The notes beneath the pieces were generated by a model. It was not told where the DNA came from, ran no database searches, and was given only the letters and a program-made list of their open reading frames with translations. 64,000 nucleotides of DNA from DT-111 sp965263225 (GTDB lineage: Bacteria > Bacteroidota > Bacteroidia > Chitinophagales > Saprospiraceae). Below are positions 1 to 8,260 of this stretch, piece by piece (within the stretch, counting starts at the first letter, position 1; the number at the start of each line of letters is the position of its first letter). The position numbers and the translations under genes are program-made. The stretch lies in assembly GCA_965263225.1 (NCBI GenBank), contig CBDHHG010000018.1, forward strand, positions 49,235 to 113,234. The letters are read 5' to 3'.

Positions 1-106
1 TAAGGCTATCAAGGACTCAGTGCTGTACAGGTGTTTTTGCTTTAGCATAAAGTAATGCATTAATCACTCCTTCTAACCAACAGTAAATCAGTCAATTTAG
101 TTATAG

Positions 107-976
107 ATGCTAAGTGCACTCATTCCAAAGTGGCAGATCGGCGAAGACCTCTTCTACCAAATTCATCGGCAGGAGTATCTGGATTTTGTGCACAACCACG
201 GTCCGCAATTTGAAAGGTCCTATCAGCTTGTGCTCCAGCTGCTGGAACACAATATTATCGAAGCTCATTATCCTAAAGGCATTCTATCAGGCCTGAAGTT
301 TTTAAGCGAATTTGACCTGAGCGGTCCTATATTTAGACATCCCCATTCACTCTACTATGCAGTAAACGAATCCTTCCAAATCGAACACTTACTGAACTTA
401 GAAAGCTTACAAGGAGAAATTGAAGCTATAAGCATTGCGGCAGGAAAAGAGAACAACAAGCTAGAGGACCTGGAAGATTTGCAATGGCACTTGTCTCATA
501 TCTCAGAAAGTAAGGAGCAACTGGAAAAATACCTGCTCTTGGATGTGAGGGAAATCCATGCTTTTTATGGAATGGAAAAACGAGAAGAAATAATCGAAGA
601 TCTATCCAAACCGTCCTCCCTGCTCCAGCAATGGACCAGCAGTCTACTCAACAGAATTGGTCTCAGTCTAGGTGAGATGAATGTGCTGCATGCCAACGGT
701 ACAGAAGTACAAGGATATTCCATCCAAACGCTTAGTGGAATCGACACAGTTTCTACCCAAACTCGGCAAAACTTTGACGAGATCGGAGCTCAATTCATCG
801 CTGGGGAATTCAATTTTGAGGAATACGAAGATATCACTTTGCATCAGCGGCTTTATCAATTTTGCCCAGGCACAGATTTGCTAGATTACTATAAATATCA
901 GATGAAAATCGATACGCCTAAAATGCATAAAGGAAAACGAACCACCATCCAAAGAGTATCTCACCTGCACAGCTAG
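107..976 (+). CDS. Hypothetical protein, 289 aa
   Basis: I do not recognise this family. The product is a soluble-looking acidic protein with no signal peptide or membrane segment. It is rich in leucine and glutamate (roughly residues 95-150 look helical, possibly coiled coil) and ends in a basic tail. The start is an ATG preceded by an AT-rich stretch without a Shine-Dalgarno, which is normal for Bacteroidota. The 106 bases before it show no gene or clear promoter. The next gene starts about 100 bases downstream, so it is probably transcribed alone. The length and clean codon use argue for a real gene. Function unknown. Confidence 0.75.
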   Translation: MLSALIPKWQIGEDLFYQIHRQEYLDFVHNHGPQFERSYQLVLQLLEHNIIEAHYPKGILSGLKFLSEFDLSGPIFRHPHSLYYAVNESFQIEHLLNLESLQGEIEAISIAAGKENNKLEDLEDLQWHLSHISESKEQLEKYLLLDVREIHAFYGMEKREEIIEDLSKPSSLLQQWTSSLLNRIGLSLGEMNVLHANGTEVQGYSIQTLSGIDTVSTQTRQNFDEIGAQFIAGEFNFEEYEDITLHQRLYQFCPGTDLLDYYKYQMKIDTPKMHKGKRTTIQRVSHLHS

Positions 977-1079
977 ATTCAAAAAATTAGGCTCAAACAA
1001 AAAAAGTTGATCATTTTTCATCCGTTTCTGCCGCCTTATTGGTCAGAGAGCAAAATTCAATGCTTTTGATCATTAAAAA

Positions 1080-1700
1080 ATGCTGAAAATGAAAAAACGT
1101 AAAGCAATGGCCATCCTAGGTGCAGGGGTTCTATTCCTCTCTATCCTTTCCTGCTCAATGTCCAAGACCAATTCCGCTGAACCTTCCATGAAGGAGCAAT
1201 TAGAGCAATTGTCCGGTACTTATCAGGATCTGGCTCCCTACAATTATGGAACGGCCTTTGGGCAGCGCATCTTCACTTTTGAAAACGGTAAATGGACCCT
1301 TGAGTTTACCCTTGGACTTGACCCTGAGCTACAACAAAAGGTGTTTCAATTTCGAACCTATGGAACTTACCAAGTACTGGATAAGTCCGTCCTCGTACCT
1401 AGTGCTTACAATGCCTTATTCCTAGAAGAGAAGAAATTTCTCACCTTGCTCACGGATAACACCGACTTGATCAGCGCCTTTGGCTTCAGCAATTGTCAAT
1501 TAGAAACGGGCAAGGAAAAAGACATTTCCAAAGATGGCTGTGCGCTTTGGGCAGCCGTTGAGGACTGCCAGGAAGATCATGACCTACTGTCCTTAGATGT
1601 AGAGGGTTTGCTCTATTTTGGCGTACGCCCACCTGACAACAATATGTGTACAGCAGATCGTCGCCCCACGGCATTAACACCTCCGGTAAGCAAACAATAA
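1080..1700 (+). CDS. Predicted lipoprotein, unknown function
   Basis: The N terminus has a basic start, a hydrophobic stretch and a lipobox ending at Cys25 (LSILSC), so the product is probably a lipoprotein. The mature part is about 180 residues and contains several cysteines (in SNCQLE, DGCALW, EDCQED and DNNMCTADRR) that may form disulfides. An in-frame ATG nine bases downstream (1089) would give a more typical MKKRK start. The family is not recognised. The next gene begins 24 bases after the stop, and both probably share a transcript ending at the hairpin at 2119-2144. Confidence 0.8.
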   Translation: MLKMKKRKAMAILGAGVLFLSILSCSMSKTNSAEPSMKEQLEQLSGTYQDLAPYNYGTAFGQRIFTFENGKWTLEFTLGLDPELQQKVFQFRTYGTYQVLDKSVLVPSAYNALFLEEKKFLTLLTDNTDLISAFGFSNCQLETGKEKDISKDGCALWAAVEDCQEDHDLLSLDVEGLLYFGVRPPDNNMCTADRRPTALTPPVSKQ

Positions 1701-1724
1701 TTATGAACCTCAAAAAAGAATATC

Positions 1725-2111
1725 ATGTACATCTTCAGAAATAAACACTACAGCATTAGCTTTCAGTCAGCGTCACAAGCCATTCAATTCCATTGGGAAG
1801 AAGGCCATGACGAAATGACCTATGAAGATTTTCAGGAAGCATGTTGCAACTTCATCGGTTATGGCTTCGAATACCAAGCCAAACAAATTATAATTGATGT
1901 TCGAAACTTTCAATTGAGTTTACCTCCAGAATTTCCTACTTGGCAGCAGCAGGAGCATTATCCTCGCTACTACAAATTGGGGATCGAAAAGGTAGCTTAC
2001 ATCATGCCGGAAGCAGCCTTAGTACAGGCAAAAGAAATAGAGAAAACGGAAGGTAAATTTGAACTAAGGAACTTTCCCTCCTTCGAGGCAGCTAAAGCTT
2101 GGTTAAATTAA
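1725..2111 (+). CDS. Small hypothetical protein, STAS-like fold possible
   Basis: A 128-residue cytoplasmic protein. Its pattern (N-terminal beta strands, a helix around residues 35-55, a strand IIIDVRNF near 60-68, a short C-terminal helix with FEAAKAWL) is like small Bacteroidota proteins of the SpoIIAA/STAS-like type, where a strand ends in a conserved Asp. This assignment rests only on the secondary-structure pattern. It follows the lipoprotein gene closely and ends just before a strong hairpin, so the pair is likely an operon. Confidence 0.7.
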   Translation: MYIFRNKHYSISFQSASQAIQFHWEEGHDEMTYEDFQEACCNFIGYGFEYQAKQIIIDVRNFQLSLPPEFPTWQQQEHYPRYYKLGIEKVAYIMPEAALVQAKEIEKTEGKFELRNFPSFEAAKAWLN

Positions 2112-2118
2112 ACATTCA

Positions 2119-2144
2119 GGGTACGCTTCTATCAGGGCGTACCC
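2119..2144 (+). terminator. Perfect 8-bp stem hairpin after the 1725-2111 gene
   Basis: GGGTACGC (2119-2126) pairs exactly with GCGTACCC (2137-2144) around a 10-base loop. There is only a short T pair after it, so it is not a textbook intrinsic terminator. Its place 8 bases after a stop codon and before the sigma-factor start makes a transcription end or mRNA-stabilising hairpin likely. It also argues against an upstream start for the sigma gene at 2099, which would run through it. Confidence 0.65.
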
Positions 2145-2155
2145 TTCAAAATTTG

Positions 2156-2992
2156 ATGATGATCAATTATCGACAAAAGCTAGATAAAGCAAAAGCAGGT
2201 GATATTCACGCTTTTCAATCCTTATTTATCGATTTTCAGGATCAATTAAAATCCTACCTATTTCGATTACTCGCCAGTCGGCCAGATGCCGAAGATATCG
2301 CGCACGATACCTTCATCCAGGCTTTTGATAAACTGACGAGTTTCCGGGGTGATTCCAGTCTTAAAACTTGGGTGTTTCAAATCGCTACTAATCTGGCTCG
2401 CAATAGACTGCAAAAACGAAAAAGGTGGACGCAGGATGTATCAGAACTAGCCAAGGATATCGTACTTTCCAGTCCTGACCTCACTGGCAGACTCGAACGC
2501 ACTGCTCAGACCTCTCCCGTCGGGAAATATGAAATCAAAGAGCATATTGATACCTGTTTTACCTGTATTGGCAAAAATCTACCGATCGAAAACCAAATGG
2601 CATTATTACTCAAGGACATCTACGATTTTTCAGTCAAAGAAATCATGCAGATTCTAGGTAAATCGGAAGGACAGGTAAAGTATTTTCTGCAAAAGGCCAG
2701 GGCTGCTATGACAGAGATCTTCGACCACCGTTGCGCACTGGTGAATAAGAATGGGATATGCCATCAGTGCTCAGAATTGAATGGTTGGTTTAATCCTAAA
2801 CAAAATCAGCAAGAGGCTAAAATGAAGATTCGCTTTGTCCGTGAAGCCGAGCAGCATGATAAGCAGAAGTTGTTTGAGATGAGAACACAACTAGTCAAAG
2901 CATTGGATCCACTAAGGAGTAATGGGAATGAATTGCAGTCCCTGCTGCTGGACTGTAATCGGATGGCTATGGGGGAGATGGAGGTAGGGTAG
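2156..2992 (+). CDS. ECF-like RNA polymerase sigma factor with C-terminal Cys-rich segment
   Basis: A sigma-70 family protein expected to direct RNA polymerase to a dedicated promoter set. Region 2 is clear (DAEDIAHDTFIQAF and RGDSSLKTWVFQIATNLARN, about residues 38-82). A region-4-like helix-turn-helix follows (DFSVKEIMQILGKSEGQVKY). Unusually, the linker carries HIDTCFTC and the segment after region 4 carries DHRC and CHQC, a likely zinc-binding cluster that could sense redox state or metal. A further helical tail of about 60 residues follows. The start at tandem ATGs (2156/2159) is chosen because a longer frame from 2099 crosses the hairpin at 2119-2144. No anti-sigma gene is adjacent. The convergent tetR-like gene begins 9 bases after the stop. 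Confidence 0.88.
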   Translation: MMINYRQKLDKAKAGDIHAFQSLFIDFQDQLKSYLFRLLASRPDAEDIAHDTFIQAFDKLTSFRGDSSLKTWVFQIATNLARNRLQKRKRWTQDVSELAKDIVLSSPDLTGRLERTAQTSPVGKYEIKEHIDTCFTCIGKNLPIENQMALLLKDIYDFSVKEIMQILGKSEGQVKYFLQKARAAMTEIFDHRCALVNKNGICHQCSELNGWFNPKQNQQEAKMKIRFVREAEQHDKQKLFEMRTQLVKALDPLRSNGNELQSLLLDCNRMAMGEMEVG

Positions 2993-3001
2993 GGGAATAC
3001 T

Positions 3002-3610
3002 CTATTCAGCTAGAAACACTTTATCCTGCAAGTGCTCCCGAATCTTTCCAAAAACGATCAGTACCGGGCTCAGCTTCTTGAGTGATTTTGCCAAAAGAAT
3101 AGCGCCTTCAAAGGAGGCAAATAGATACATTGCCTCCTCCTTCGGGTCAAAGTATCTTTGGAAGCTTCCCCCTCTTTTCCCGTCTATCAAAACTTGCTCG
3201 ATCGTACCGATTATCTCCCGAATAAAGGATTTCGTTAAAGTGCTGAAGGCCTCGTTCGTATCATCCATCTCCGTGCTGGTATTCAAGAGGGGGCAACCGC
3301 CCGTGACCTTAGGCTTCACCACCATGGCTTGATAGTTGTCTATAATTTGTAACAGCTTCTCCCTAGGAGATAAATTGGGGTTTAGGTCTAAATTACTTTT
3401 AACAAGCACCTCAAAATTATATCTAAAGACTTCCTTAGCCAGGTCCATCTTCGTCTCGAAGTGTCTATATATCCCTCCCATCTGGTAACCGGTAGCATCT
3501 ACCAGCATCTGCATTTTGGTGCCAGCGTATCCGTAGACATTAAATATCGGGGCCGACTTCTGAATGATCTCTTGCTTTGTCTTCGCCGCGTTACGGGTAT
3601 TCCTTTTCAT
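3002..3610 (-). CDS. TetR/AcrR family transcriptional regulator
   Basis: A 202-residue regulator with the N-terminal TetR DNA-binding domain: KTKQEIIQKSAPIFNVYGYAGTKM, then a recognition helix near YQMGGIYRHFETKMDLAKEVF. The C-terminal half resembles the TetR_C domain of QacR/AcrR-like repressors that bind small ligands; the motif GGCPLLNTSTEMDDTN is typical of the YcdC/NemR-like branch, where a Cys can act as a redox or electrophile sensor. It is divergent from the molybdopterin oxidoreductase cluster, with a 101-base gap holding a palindrome over its own -7 element, so self-repression and control of the cluster are plausible. Confidence 0.92.
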   Translation of the reverse strand: MKRNTRNAAKTKQEIIQKSAPIFNVYGYAGTKMQMLVDATGYQMGGIYRHFETKMDLAKEVFRYNFEVLVKSNLDLNPNLSPREKLLQIIDNYQAMVVKPKVTGGCPLLNTSTEMDDTNEAFSTLTKSFIREIIGTIEQVLIDGKRGGSFQRYFDPKEEAMYLFASFEGAILLAKSLKKLSPVLIVFGKIREHLQDKVFLAE

Positions 3611-3625
3611 TAAACTCGGATAATA

Positions 3626-3640
3626 TTTTGCGCAAAAATA
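3626..3640 (-). promoter_or_regulatory. -7 element of the TetR gene overlapped by a palindrome
   Basis: On the minus strand TATTTTTG (3633-3640) fits the Bacteroidota -7 consensus TAnnTTTG, 23 bases before the TetR start codon. A perfect 12-bp palindrome, TTTTGCGCAAAA (3626-3637), overlaps it. A second short inverted repeat, GAGTA-GA-TACTC, lies nearer the divergent gene. No good -33 TTTG was found at the expected distance. An autoregulatory operator is the natural reading. Confidence 0.5.
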
Positions 3641-3711
3641 AGAAAGTATTTGCTCTCTTAAGCATCTTACTGTACTTTTAAAGAGTAGATACTCCCTTAA
3701 ATGACTTTCAC

Positions 3712-4095
3712 ATGAAACTCCGAACTACCCACAATAGCATTCGTATCCGTATCCGTAAATCAGAAATCGAGGAACTCAAGGCAGAGGGCAAAGTGGTGGA
3801 GCGAATCCAATTCCCATTAGGGATCCTCTTTCGATTTGCTTTGCAGATCGAGGATATGAAGGATGGGGTAACCGCCTCCTTGGAAGATAATTTCTTGCGC
3901 GTGTCCATCCCTAAAGCTGAAGCAGATGCCTGGATTAATTCCAATCTGGTCGGAATAGAGAAACATATATCTGTTCCTAATGGCGAAGCATTACACGTAC
4001 TAATTGAAAAAGACTTTCCTTGCCTGGATAGGCCAGAAGAAGATAAATCAGATACATTTTGGGAATTAGCCCCGGACTCACCTGAAGCTTGTTAA
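3712..4095 (+). CDS. DUF7009 family protein
   Basis: A 127-residue cytoplasmic protein. The opening MKLRTTHNSIRIRIRKSEIEE matches my memory of the DUF7009 family, which starts with a strand of the form K(L/I)RxxxNSIRxR followed by a helix. The body alternates strands and short helices and ends acidic. No biochemical role is known to me. It lies 17 bases before the molybdopterin oxidoreductase start and is probably co-transcribed, so a role in maturation or assembly of that enzyme is possible, but this is inferred only from position. Confidence 0.8.
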   Translation: MKLRTTHNSIRIRIRKSEIEELKAEGKVVERIQFPLGILFRFALQIEDMKDGVTASLEDNFLRVSIPKAEADAWINSNLVGIEKHISVPNGEALHVLIEKDFPCLDRPEEDKSDTFWELAPDSPEAC

Positions 4096-4112
4096 TCGAA
4101 AAAACCGTTTTT

Positions 4113-6407
4113 ATGTCCACCACCACTGTCCATAAGTCGGCCTGCATTCTTTGCTCCATCAATTGTGGTATCAATGTCGAAGTTAATAACGAAACCCAAA
4201 AGATCGTGAAGATCACCGGAGATAAAGATCATCCCACTTCACAAGGTTATATCTGCCAAAAAGCTACTCGTCTCAATTATTACCAAGAACAAGACCGGCT
4301 CACCACACCTTTACGTAAAAAGGAAGATGGTACTTTCGAAGCCATTTCTTGGGATACGGCAATCCAGGAAATTGCGGATAAATTGGTAAACATTCGGGAT
4401 ACGCATGGCGGTACTAGCATTGCTTATGCCGGTGGTGGTGGACAAGGTAACCATATGGCCCAGATGTATGCGGCAGCATTTAGAAAGACTTGCGGCACTC
4501 CCTATATCTATTCTTCCATAGCGCAGGAGAAGACTGGAAATTTCTGGGTCCATGGCAAATTGTTTGGTCGACAAAATGTGGCTTATGGAGAACCGATTGA
4601 TGAAGCGGAATTTGGGGTAATCATCGGCGCGAACCCCATGCAAGCCCATGGCATGGCTAGGGCGCGAAGAGTCATCGGAGAAATTGGACGGGATAAGCAT
4701 CGTACCCTCGTGGTAATCGATCCTCGCGAAACAGAAACCGCCAAAAAAGCCGATTATTGGTTACAAGTCAAGCCAGGGCGTGACGCTTGGTTGATGTCCG
4801 CCATGTTGGGTATCATTGTGCAAGAGGGCCTGGAAGATCAGGATTTTATCCAAGCCCATACGAATGGATTTGAAGCTGTGATGCCTTACTTCATGGAGAT
4901 ACCAATTAAGGAATATACTGAGATTGCGGGTGTACCCTACGAATTAGTTTTAGAGGTTACTAGAAAAATGGCCGCTGCCAAGACCGTGGCGATACGCTCT
5001 GATCTAGGTATAGAGATGAGTCTTAACAGCACTTTAAATGCCTACCTCAAAAGGCTATTGTTTCTCATCACGGGTAACTTCAATAAGAAAGGTACCAACC
5101 ATTTAGTGACCTGGTTCATACCACTGATTGGCCATTCTCGGGACCTGGATGAAGGTGGAATGACCACAAAAGTGACCAAAGCCAGGGAAATTGCGAAGGT
5201 ATATCCCCCAAACGTGCTTTCTTTAGAGATCGACTCAGATCATCCAGAACGGCTCAGGGCCCTGGTGGTGGATAGCTGCAATCCCGTCTTGAACTGGGCG
5301 GACACCCAGGCACAGATCAAAGCCTATAAAAAGCTGGACTTAATGGTTGTCGTCGACGTGGCCCTGACGGAAACCGCTAGAGAGGCCCACTATGTACTAC
5401 CGGCTTCCAATCAGTTCGAGAAGTACGAATCGGCTTTCTTCACTGAGAATTTCTATCATCTCCGAAAACCAATATTCCGACCACTGGAAGGCACACTTAG
5501 TGAACCAGAGATCTACAGCAGTCTAATCAAGGCCATGGGCGCTTTGAATGTGGACTTTACAGCGCTTCGGGAAGCCGCCCAGCAGGACAAAGAAAACCCG
5601 GGCCAAGGTATCTTCCAAGGCGCATTTATGCAGGCTTCCATGCAACATCCAGAATTGCGGCAACTCTCAGCGGTAGTTTTACGGGAAACATTGGGTAAAA
5701 CACTCCCAGATGGCGCAGATTCAGCCGCCTTTGTTTGGTTTGCTGCTCAATTGTACGCTAGCAAGTATCCTGAGGCTATCCGAAATGCGGGGATCGAAGG
5801 GAAAGGGGCCGAATTGGGCAACATCATTTTTGATAAAATCCTAAACAGCCCCTCAGGAATCAAGGTGAGTAAGCACGACTACAGCAAAGTATGGGACCTC
5901 ATGAAAACGCCTGATAAAAAGGTAAACTTATACATACCTGAACTATTGGAAGACTGGTTACTGAAATTACCAGAAGTTCTGGAGAATCAGGCTGCCCTGG
6001 AGAAAGAATATCCCTTCAATTTAATTGCGGGAGAACGGCGAACTTATAACGCCAATGCAGTCATTCGAAACTTAGATTGGGCCAAAACTGACCAAGCTGG
6101 GTGTTTGAAGGTAAACCCCGTTGACGCTGCTCAACACCAGCTTGAAGAAGGAGATACCGTCCAGCTGACCAGCCCCACTGGCTCCATCAAAATCTTAGTG
6201 ATGATTACGGACGAAGTCCAGCCAGGTGTGATTTCTATGCCCCACGGTCATGGTCTAAACTATGGCAAGAACCAGAGCTACAAGGAAGTAGGTGCTATGC
6301 CCAATGTGCTTACCACCGCTACTTATTGTGATCCCTTAGCCAAGACGCCCTATCATAAGAATGTACGGGTAAAGTTGGAAAAAATCTTTGAAGAAGCGCT
6401 AGCCTAA
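4113..6407 (+). CDS. Molybdopterin-dependent oxidoreductase, FdhF/Nas-like
   Basis: A 764-residue enzyme of the DMSO-reductase superfamily, expected to bind bis-MGD and one [4Fe-4S] cluster. The cluster motif is at the N terminus: Cys11, Cys14, Cys18 and Cys48. The molybdopterin core follows (VIIGANPMQAHGMARARR, VVIDPRETETAKKADYWLQV) and the C-terminal molydop-binding beta barrel is near residues 650-760 (NLIAGERRTYNANAV, VNPVDAAQHQLEEGDTVQL). No Tat signal is present, so it is cytoplasmic. Where formate dehydrogenases and Nas enzymes have Sec/Cys, this protein reads QEKTGNFWVHG, with no Cys or Sec by eye, so the substrate is uncertain. ATG 4113 is preferred to a TTG at 4089. Ferredoxin and ferredoxin reductase genes downstream probably supply or take electrons. 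Confidence 0.9.
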   Translation: MSTTTVHKSACILCSINCGINVEVNNETQKIVKITGDKDHPTSQGYICQKATRLNYYQEQDRLTTPLRKKEDGTFEAISWDTAIQEIADKLVNIRDTHGGTSIAYAGGGGQGNHMAQMYAAAFRKTCGTPYIYSSIAQEKTGNFWVHGKLFGRQNVAYGEPIDEAEFGVIIGANPMQAHGMARARRVIGEIGRDKHRTLVVIDPRETETAKKADYWLQVKPGRDAWLMSAMLGIIVQEGLEDQDFIQAHTNGFEAVMPYFMEIPIKEYTEIAGVPYELVLEVTRKMAAAKTVAIRSDLGIEMSLNSTLNAYLKRLLFLITGNFNKKGTNHLVTWFIPLIGHSRDLDEGGMTTKVTKAREIAKVYPPNVLSLEIDSDHPERLRALVVDSCNPVLNWADTQAQIKAYKKLDLMVVVDVALTETAREAHYVLPASNQFEKYESAFFTENFYHLRKPIFRPLEGTLSEPEIYSSLIKAMGALNVDFTALREAAQQDKENPGQGIFQGAFMQASMQHPELRQLSAVVLRETLGKTLPDGADSAAFVWFAAQLYASKYPEAIRNAGIEGKGAELGNIIFDKILNSPSGIKVSKHDYSKVWDLMKTPDKKVNLYIPELLEDWLLKLPEVLENQAALEKEYPFNLIAGERRTYNANAVIRNLDWAKTDQAGCLKVNPVDAAQHQLEEGDTVQLTSPTGSIKILVMITDEVQPGVISMPHGHGLNYGKNQSYKEVGAMPNVLTTATYCDPLAKTPYHKNVRVKLEKIFEEALA

Positions 6408-6501
6408 TCCTAGCAAAATAGCTTTTTAGTAAACGTATTCTGTCTTTAGGTGTTCTGTCAGGAGCAACCTTGATTTTCTCATGCCAAAATGTATCCCGGA
6501 T

Positions 6502-6849
6502 ATGGCAATTATTATCACTGATGAATGTATCAATTGTGGAGCTTGCGAACCAGAATGCCCTAACAATGCCATTTATGAAGGAGATGTAAAATGGTCAATA
6601 GCAGATGGTACCACCGTATCAGGAAACTATGAACTATTAGATGGATCCACCATCGATGCTAAAGCCGAGATGGCAGCCATTTATGATGAATTGTACTATA
6701 TCGTTCCGGATAAATGTACTGAATGTCAAGGTTTTCATGAAGAGCCGCAATGTGCCGCCGTCTGTCCAGTAGATTGCTGTGTTCCTGATCCGGAACATGA
6801 AGAGAGTGAAGAGATCTTATTAAGCAGGAAAGAAAGACTTCATCTGTAA
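6502..6849 (+). CDS. 2[4Fe-4S] ferredoxin, YfhL-like
   Basis: A 115-residue ferredoxin of the type that begins MAIIITDECINCGACEPEC. Cys9, Cys12, Cys15 and Cys19 form the first cluster motif. The second lies after a long insert: DKCTECQGFHEEPQCAAVCPVDCC, with a widened spacing typical of the YfhL/Alvin ferredoxins, which have very low and split potentials. The insert between the clusters (residues about 28-68) is also a feature of this group. ATG 6502 is chosen over an upstream ATG at 6481 because family members start there. It lies between the molybdopterin oxidoreductase and the ferredoxin reductase and is a likely electron carrier between them. Confidence 0.93.
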   Translation: MAIIITDECINCGACEPECPNNAIYEGDVKWSIADGTTVSGNYELLDGSTIDAKAEMAAIYDELYYIVPDKCTECQGFHEEPQCAAVCPVDCCVPDPEHEESEEILLSRKERLHL

Positions 6850-6884
6850 CGTTCTGCACCTACTGTAGTAAAAACAAAAGCTTT

Positions 6885-7109
6885 ATGCAACAAAACACTT
6901 CTGACAATTTATCTAGTGAGGAAAAGAGACTGAATCCAAAACAAATTCCGCTACTCCATCCACTCACGCCCCTTCGAATATCTTACAAGCTAATCAAGAA
7001 GGTTAGTTCTACCGCTTTCCGTATCGGGCGCCGGCGCACTAGTAAAGCGGGGATGGCCTTCTATCAACACTTATTCCAAAAGATTGGGGATGATTTTAAA
7101 CCTTATTAG
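6885..7109 (+). CDS. Small basic protein of unknown function
   Basis: A 74-residue protein with a polar N terminus and a basic C-terminal half (KLIKKVSSTAFRIGRRRTSKAGMAFYQHLFQKIG). It is not recognised. It sits 35 bases after the ferredoxin gene and 44 bases before the ferredoxin reductase gene, in the same direction, which supports it being expressed as part of the redox cluster. The high charge could reflect interaction with acidic ferredoxin, but this is only an inference. Confidence 0.5.
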   Translation: MQQNTSDNLSSEEKRLNPKQIPLLHPLTPLRISYKLIKKVSSTAFRIGRRRTSKAGMAFYQHLFQKIGDDFKPY

Positions 7110-7153
7110 CTAAGTTTGGACTTTAAGTCCACCTTAGTTTAGATGCTGAACAA

Positions 7154-8158
7154 ATGATACAAACAGATATCCTCATTATTGGAGCAGGCCCAGTCGGCCT
7201 TTTTACCGTCTTTGAAGCTGGATTACTGAAGTTGCGTTGCCACCTGGTAGATGTTTTACCTCAAGTAGGAGGACAACTTTCTGAGATTTACCCCAAAAAA
7301 CCTATTTACGATATCCCAGGTTTTCCCGAGATCCTGGCAGGCGATTTGGTTGATAATCTCATGAAGCAAATTGAACCCTTTAAGCCCACCTTTACCCTTG
7401 GTGAACGAGCCGAAGAACTGACCAAACAAGAGGATGGCTCCTTTTTGCTGACCACCAATGAAGGAACACAGATTTCCGCTCCCGTGATTGCCATTGCAGG
7501 AGGACTAGGCTGCTTCGAACCACGTAAGCCTCCCATCAATAATATCGCTGATTATGAAAAGAAGGGAGTGGTCTACATGATCAAGAATCCAGAGGAGTTC
7601 AAAGACAAGCGCCTCGTAATTGCTGGGGGAGGAGATTCCGCCTTAGATTGGGCCATCTACATGGCGGAAGTGGCCAAAGAAGTGACCTTGGTGCATCGTC
7701 GGACTTCCTTCCGAGGAGCTATTGATAGTGTGGAGAAAGTGATGGCACTGCATGAGTCCAATAAGATCAAATTGATTACCGAAGCCCAGGTCGTTGGTTT
7801 GCAAGGGGCGGATCGCCTAGAAGAAGTGACTATCCGTCATAAGACAGCAGGAGACATACAGCAAGAAGTAGATTATTTCATTCCGTTGTTTGGACTTACA
7901 CCCAAGTTGGGCCCCATCGCCAATTGGAACCTAAATATTACCAAGAATGCCATTGACGTAGATACTTTGGATTACCAAACCAATGTCCCCGGCATCTATG
8001 CAATTGGAGACATCAACAATTATGAAGGCAAGTTAAAACTGATTCTCTGTGGTTTTCATGAAGCTACCTTGATGGTGCAGTCCGCTTTCAAAAAAGTCTA
8101 TCCAGATAAGAAATTGAGCTTTAAGTATACTACGGTAATGGGGGTTGAAGGCTTTTAG
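7154..8158 (+). CDS. Ferredoxin/flavodoxin-NADP+ reductase, TrxR-like
   Basis: A 334-residue FAD enzyme that transfers electrons between NADPH and ferredoxin. The FAD-binding GxGxxG is at the N terminus (IIGAGPVGLFT) and the NADPH-binding motif GGGDSALDWA is near residue 157; a C-terminal GDINNYEGKLKLI motif closes the FAD site. The fold is that of thioredoxin reductase, but the redox CxxC is absent, which identifies the YumC-type ferredoxin reductase. The length is normal for this family. It is the last gene of the molybdopterin oxidoreductase-ferredoxin cluster, so it likely connects that enzyme to the NADP pool. Confidence 0.93.
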   Translation: MIQTDILIIGAGPVGLFTVFEAGLLKLRCHLVDVLPQVGGQLSEIYPKKPIYDIPGFPEILAGDLVDNLMKQIEPFKPTFTLGERAEELTKQEDGSFLLTTNEGTQISAPVIAIAGGLGCFEPRKPPINNIADYEKKGVVYMIKNPEEFKDKRLVIAGGGDSALDWAIYMAEVAKEVTLVHRRTSFRGAIDSVEKVMALHESNKIKLITEAQVVGLQGADRLEEVTIRHKTAGDIQQEVDYFIPLFGLTPKLGPIANWNLNITKNAIDVDTLDYQTNVPGIYAIGDINNYEGKLKLILCGFHEATLMVQSAFKKVYPDKKLSFKYTTVMGVEGF

Positions 8159-8260
8159 TCGTGGGTATTCTATTCTTCAGTGGCAGGTTGTTTTCTTAGG
8201 CTGGAAGAATGACGTATTTTGAGGAAATATTTTGATAACCTCAATACGCTTTCTCCTGAT

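Noticed and set aside
2099..2155. Upstream start for the sigma factor
   Set aside because: It would overlap the previous gene's stop and read through a perfect hairpin; family region 2 starts well after 2156.
4311..4700. 129-residue minus-strand frame
   Set aside because: It lies inside the molybdopterin oxidoreductase gene and has no recognisable features.
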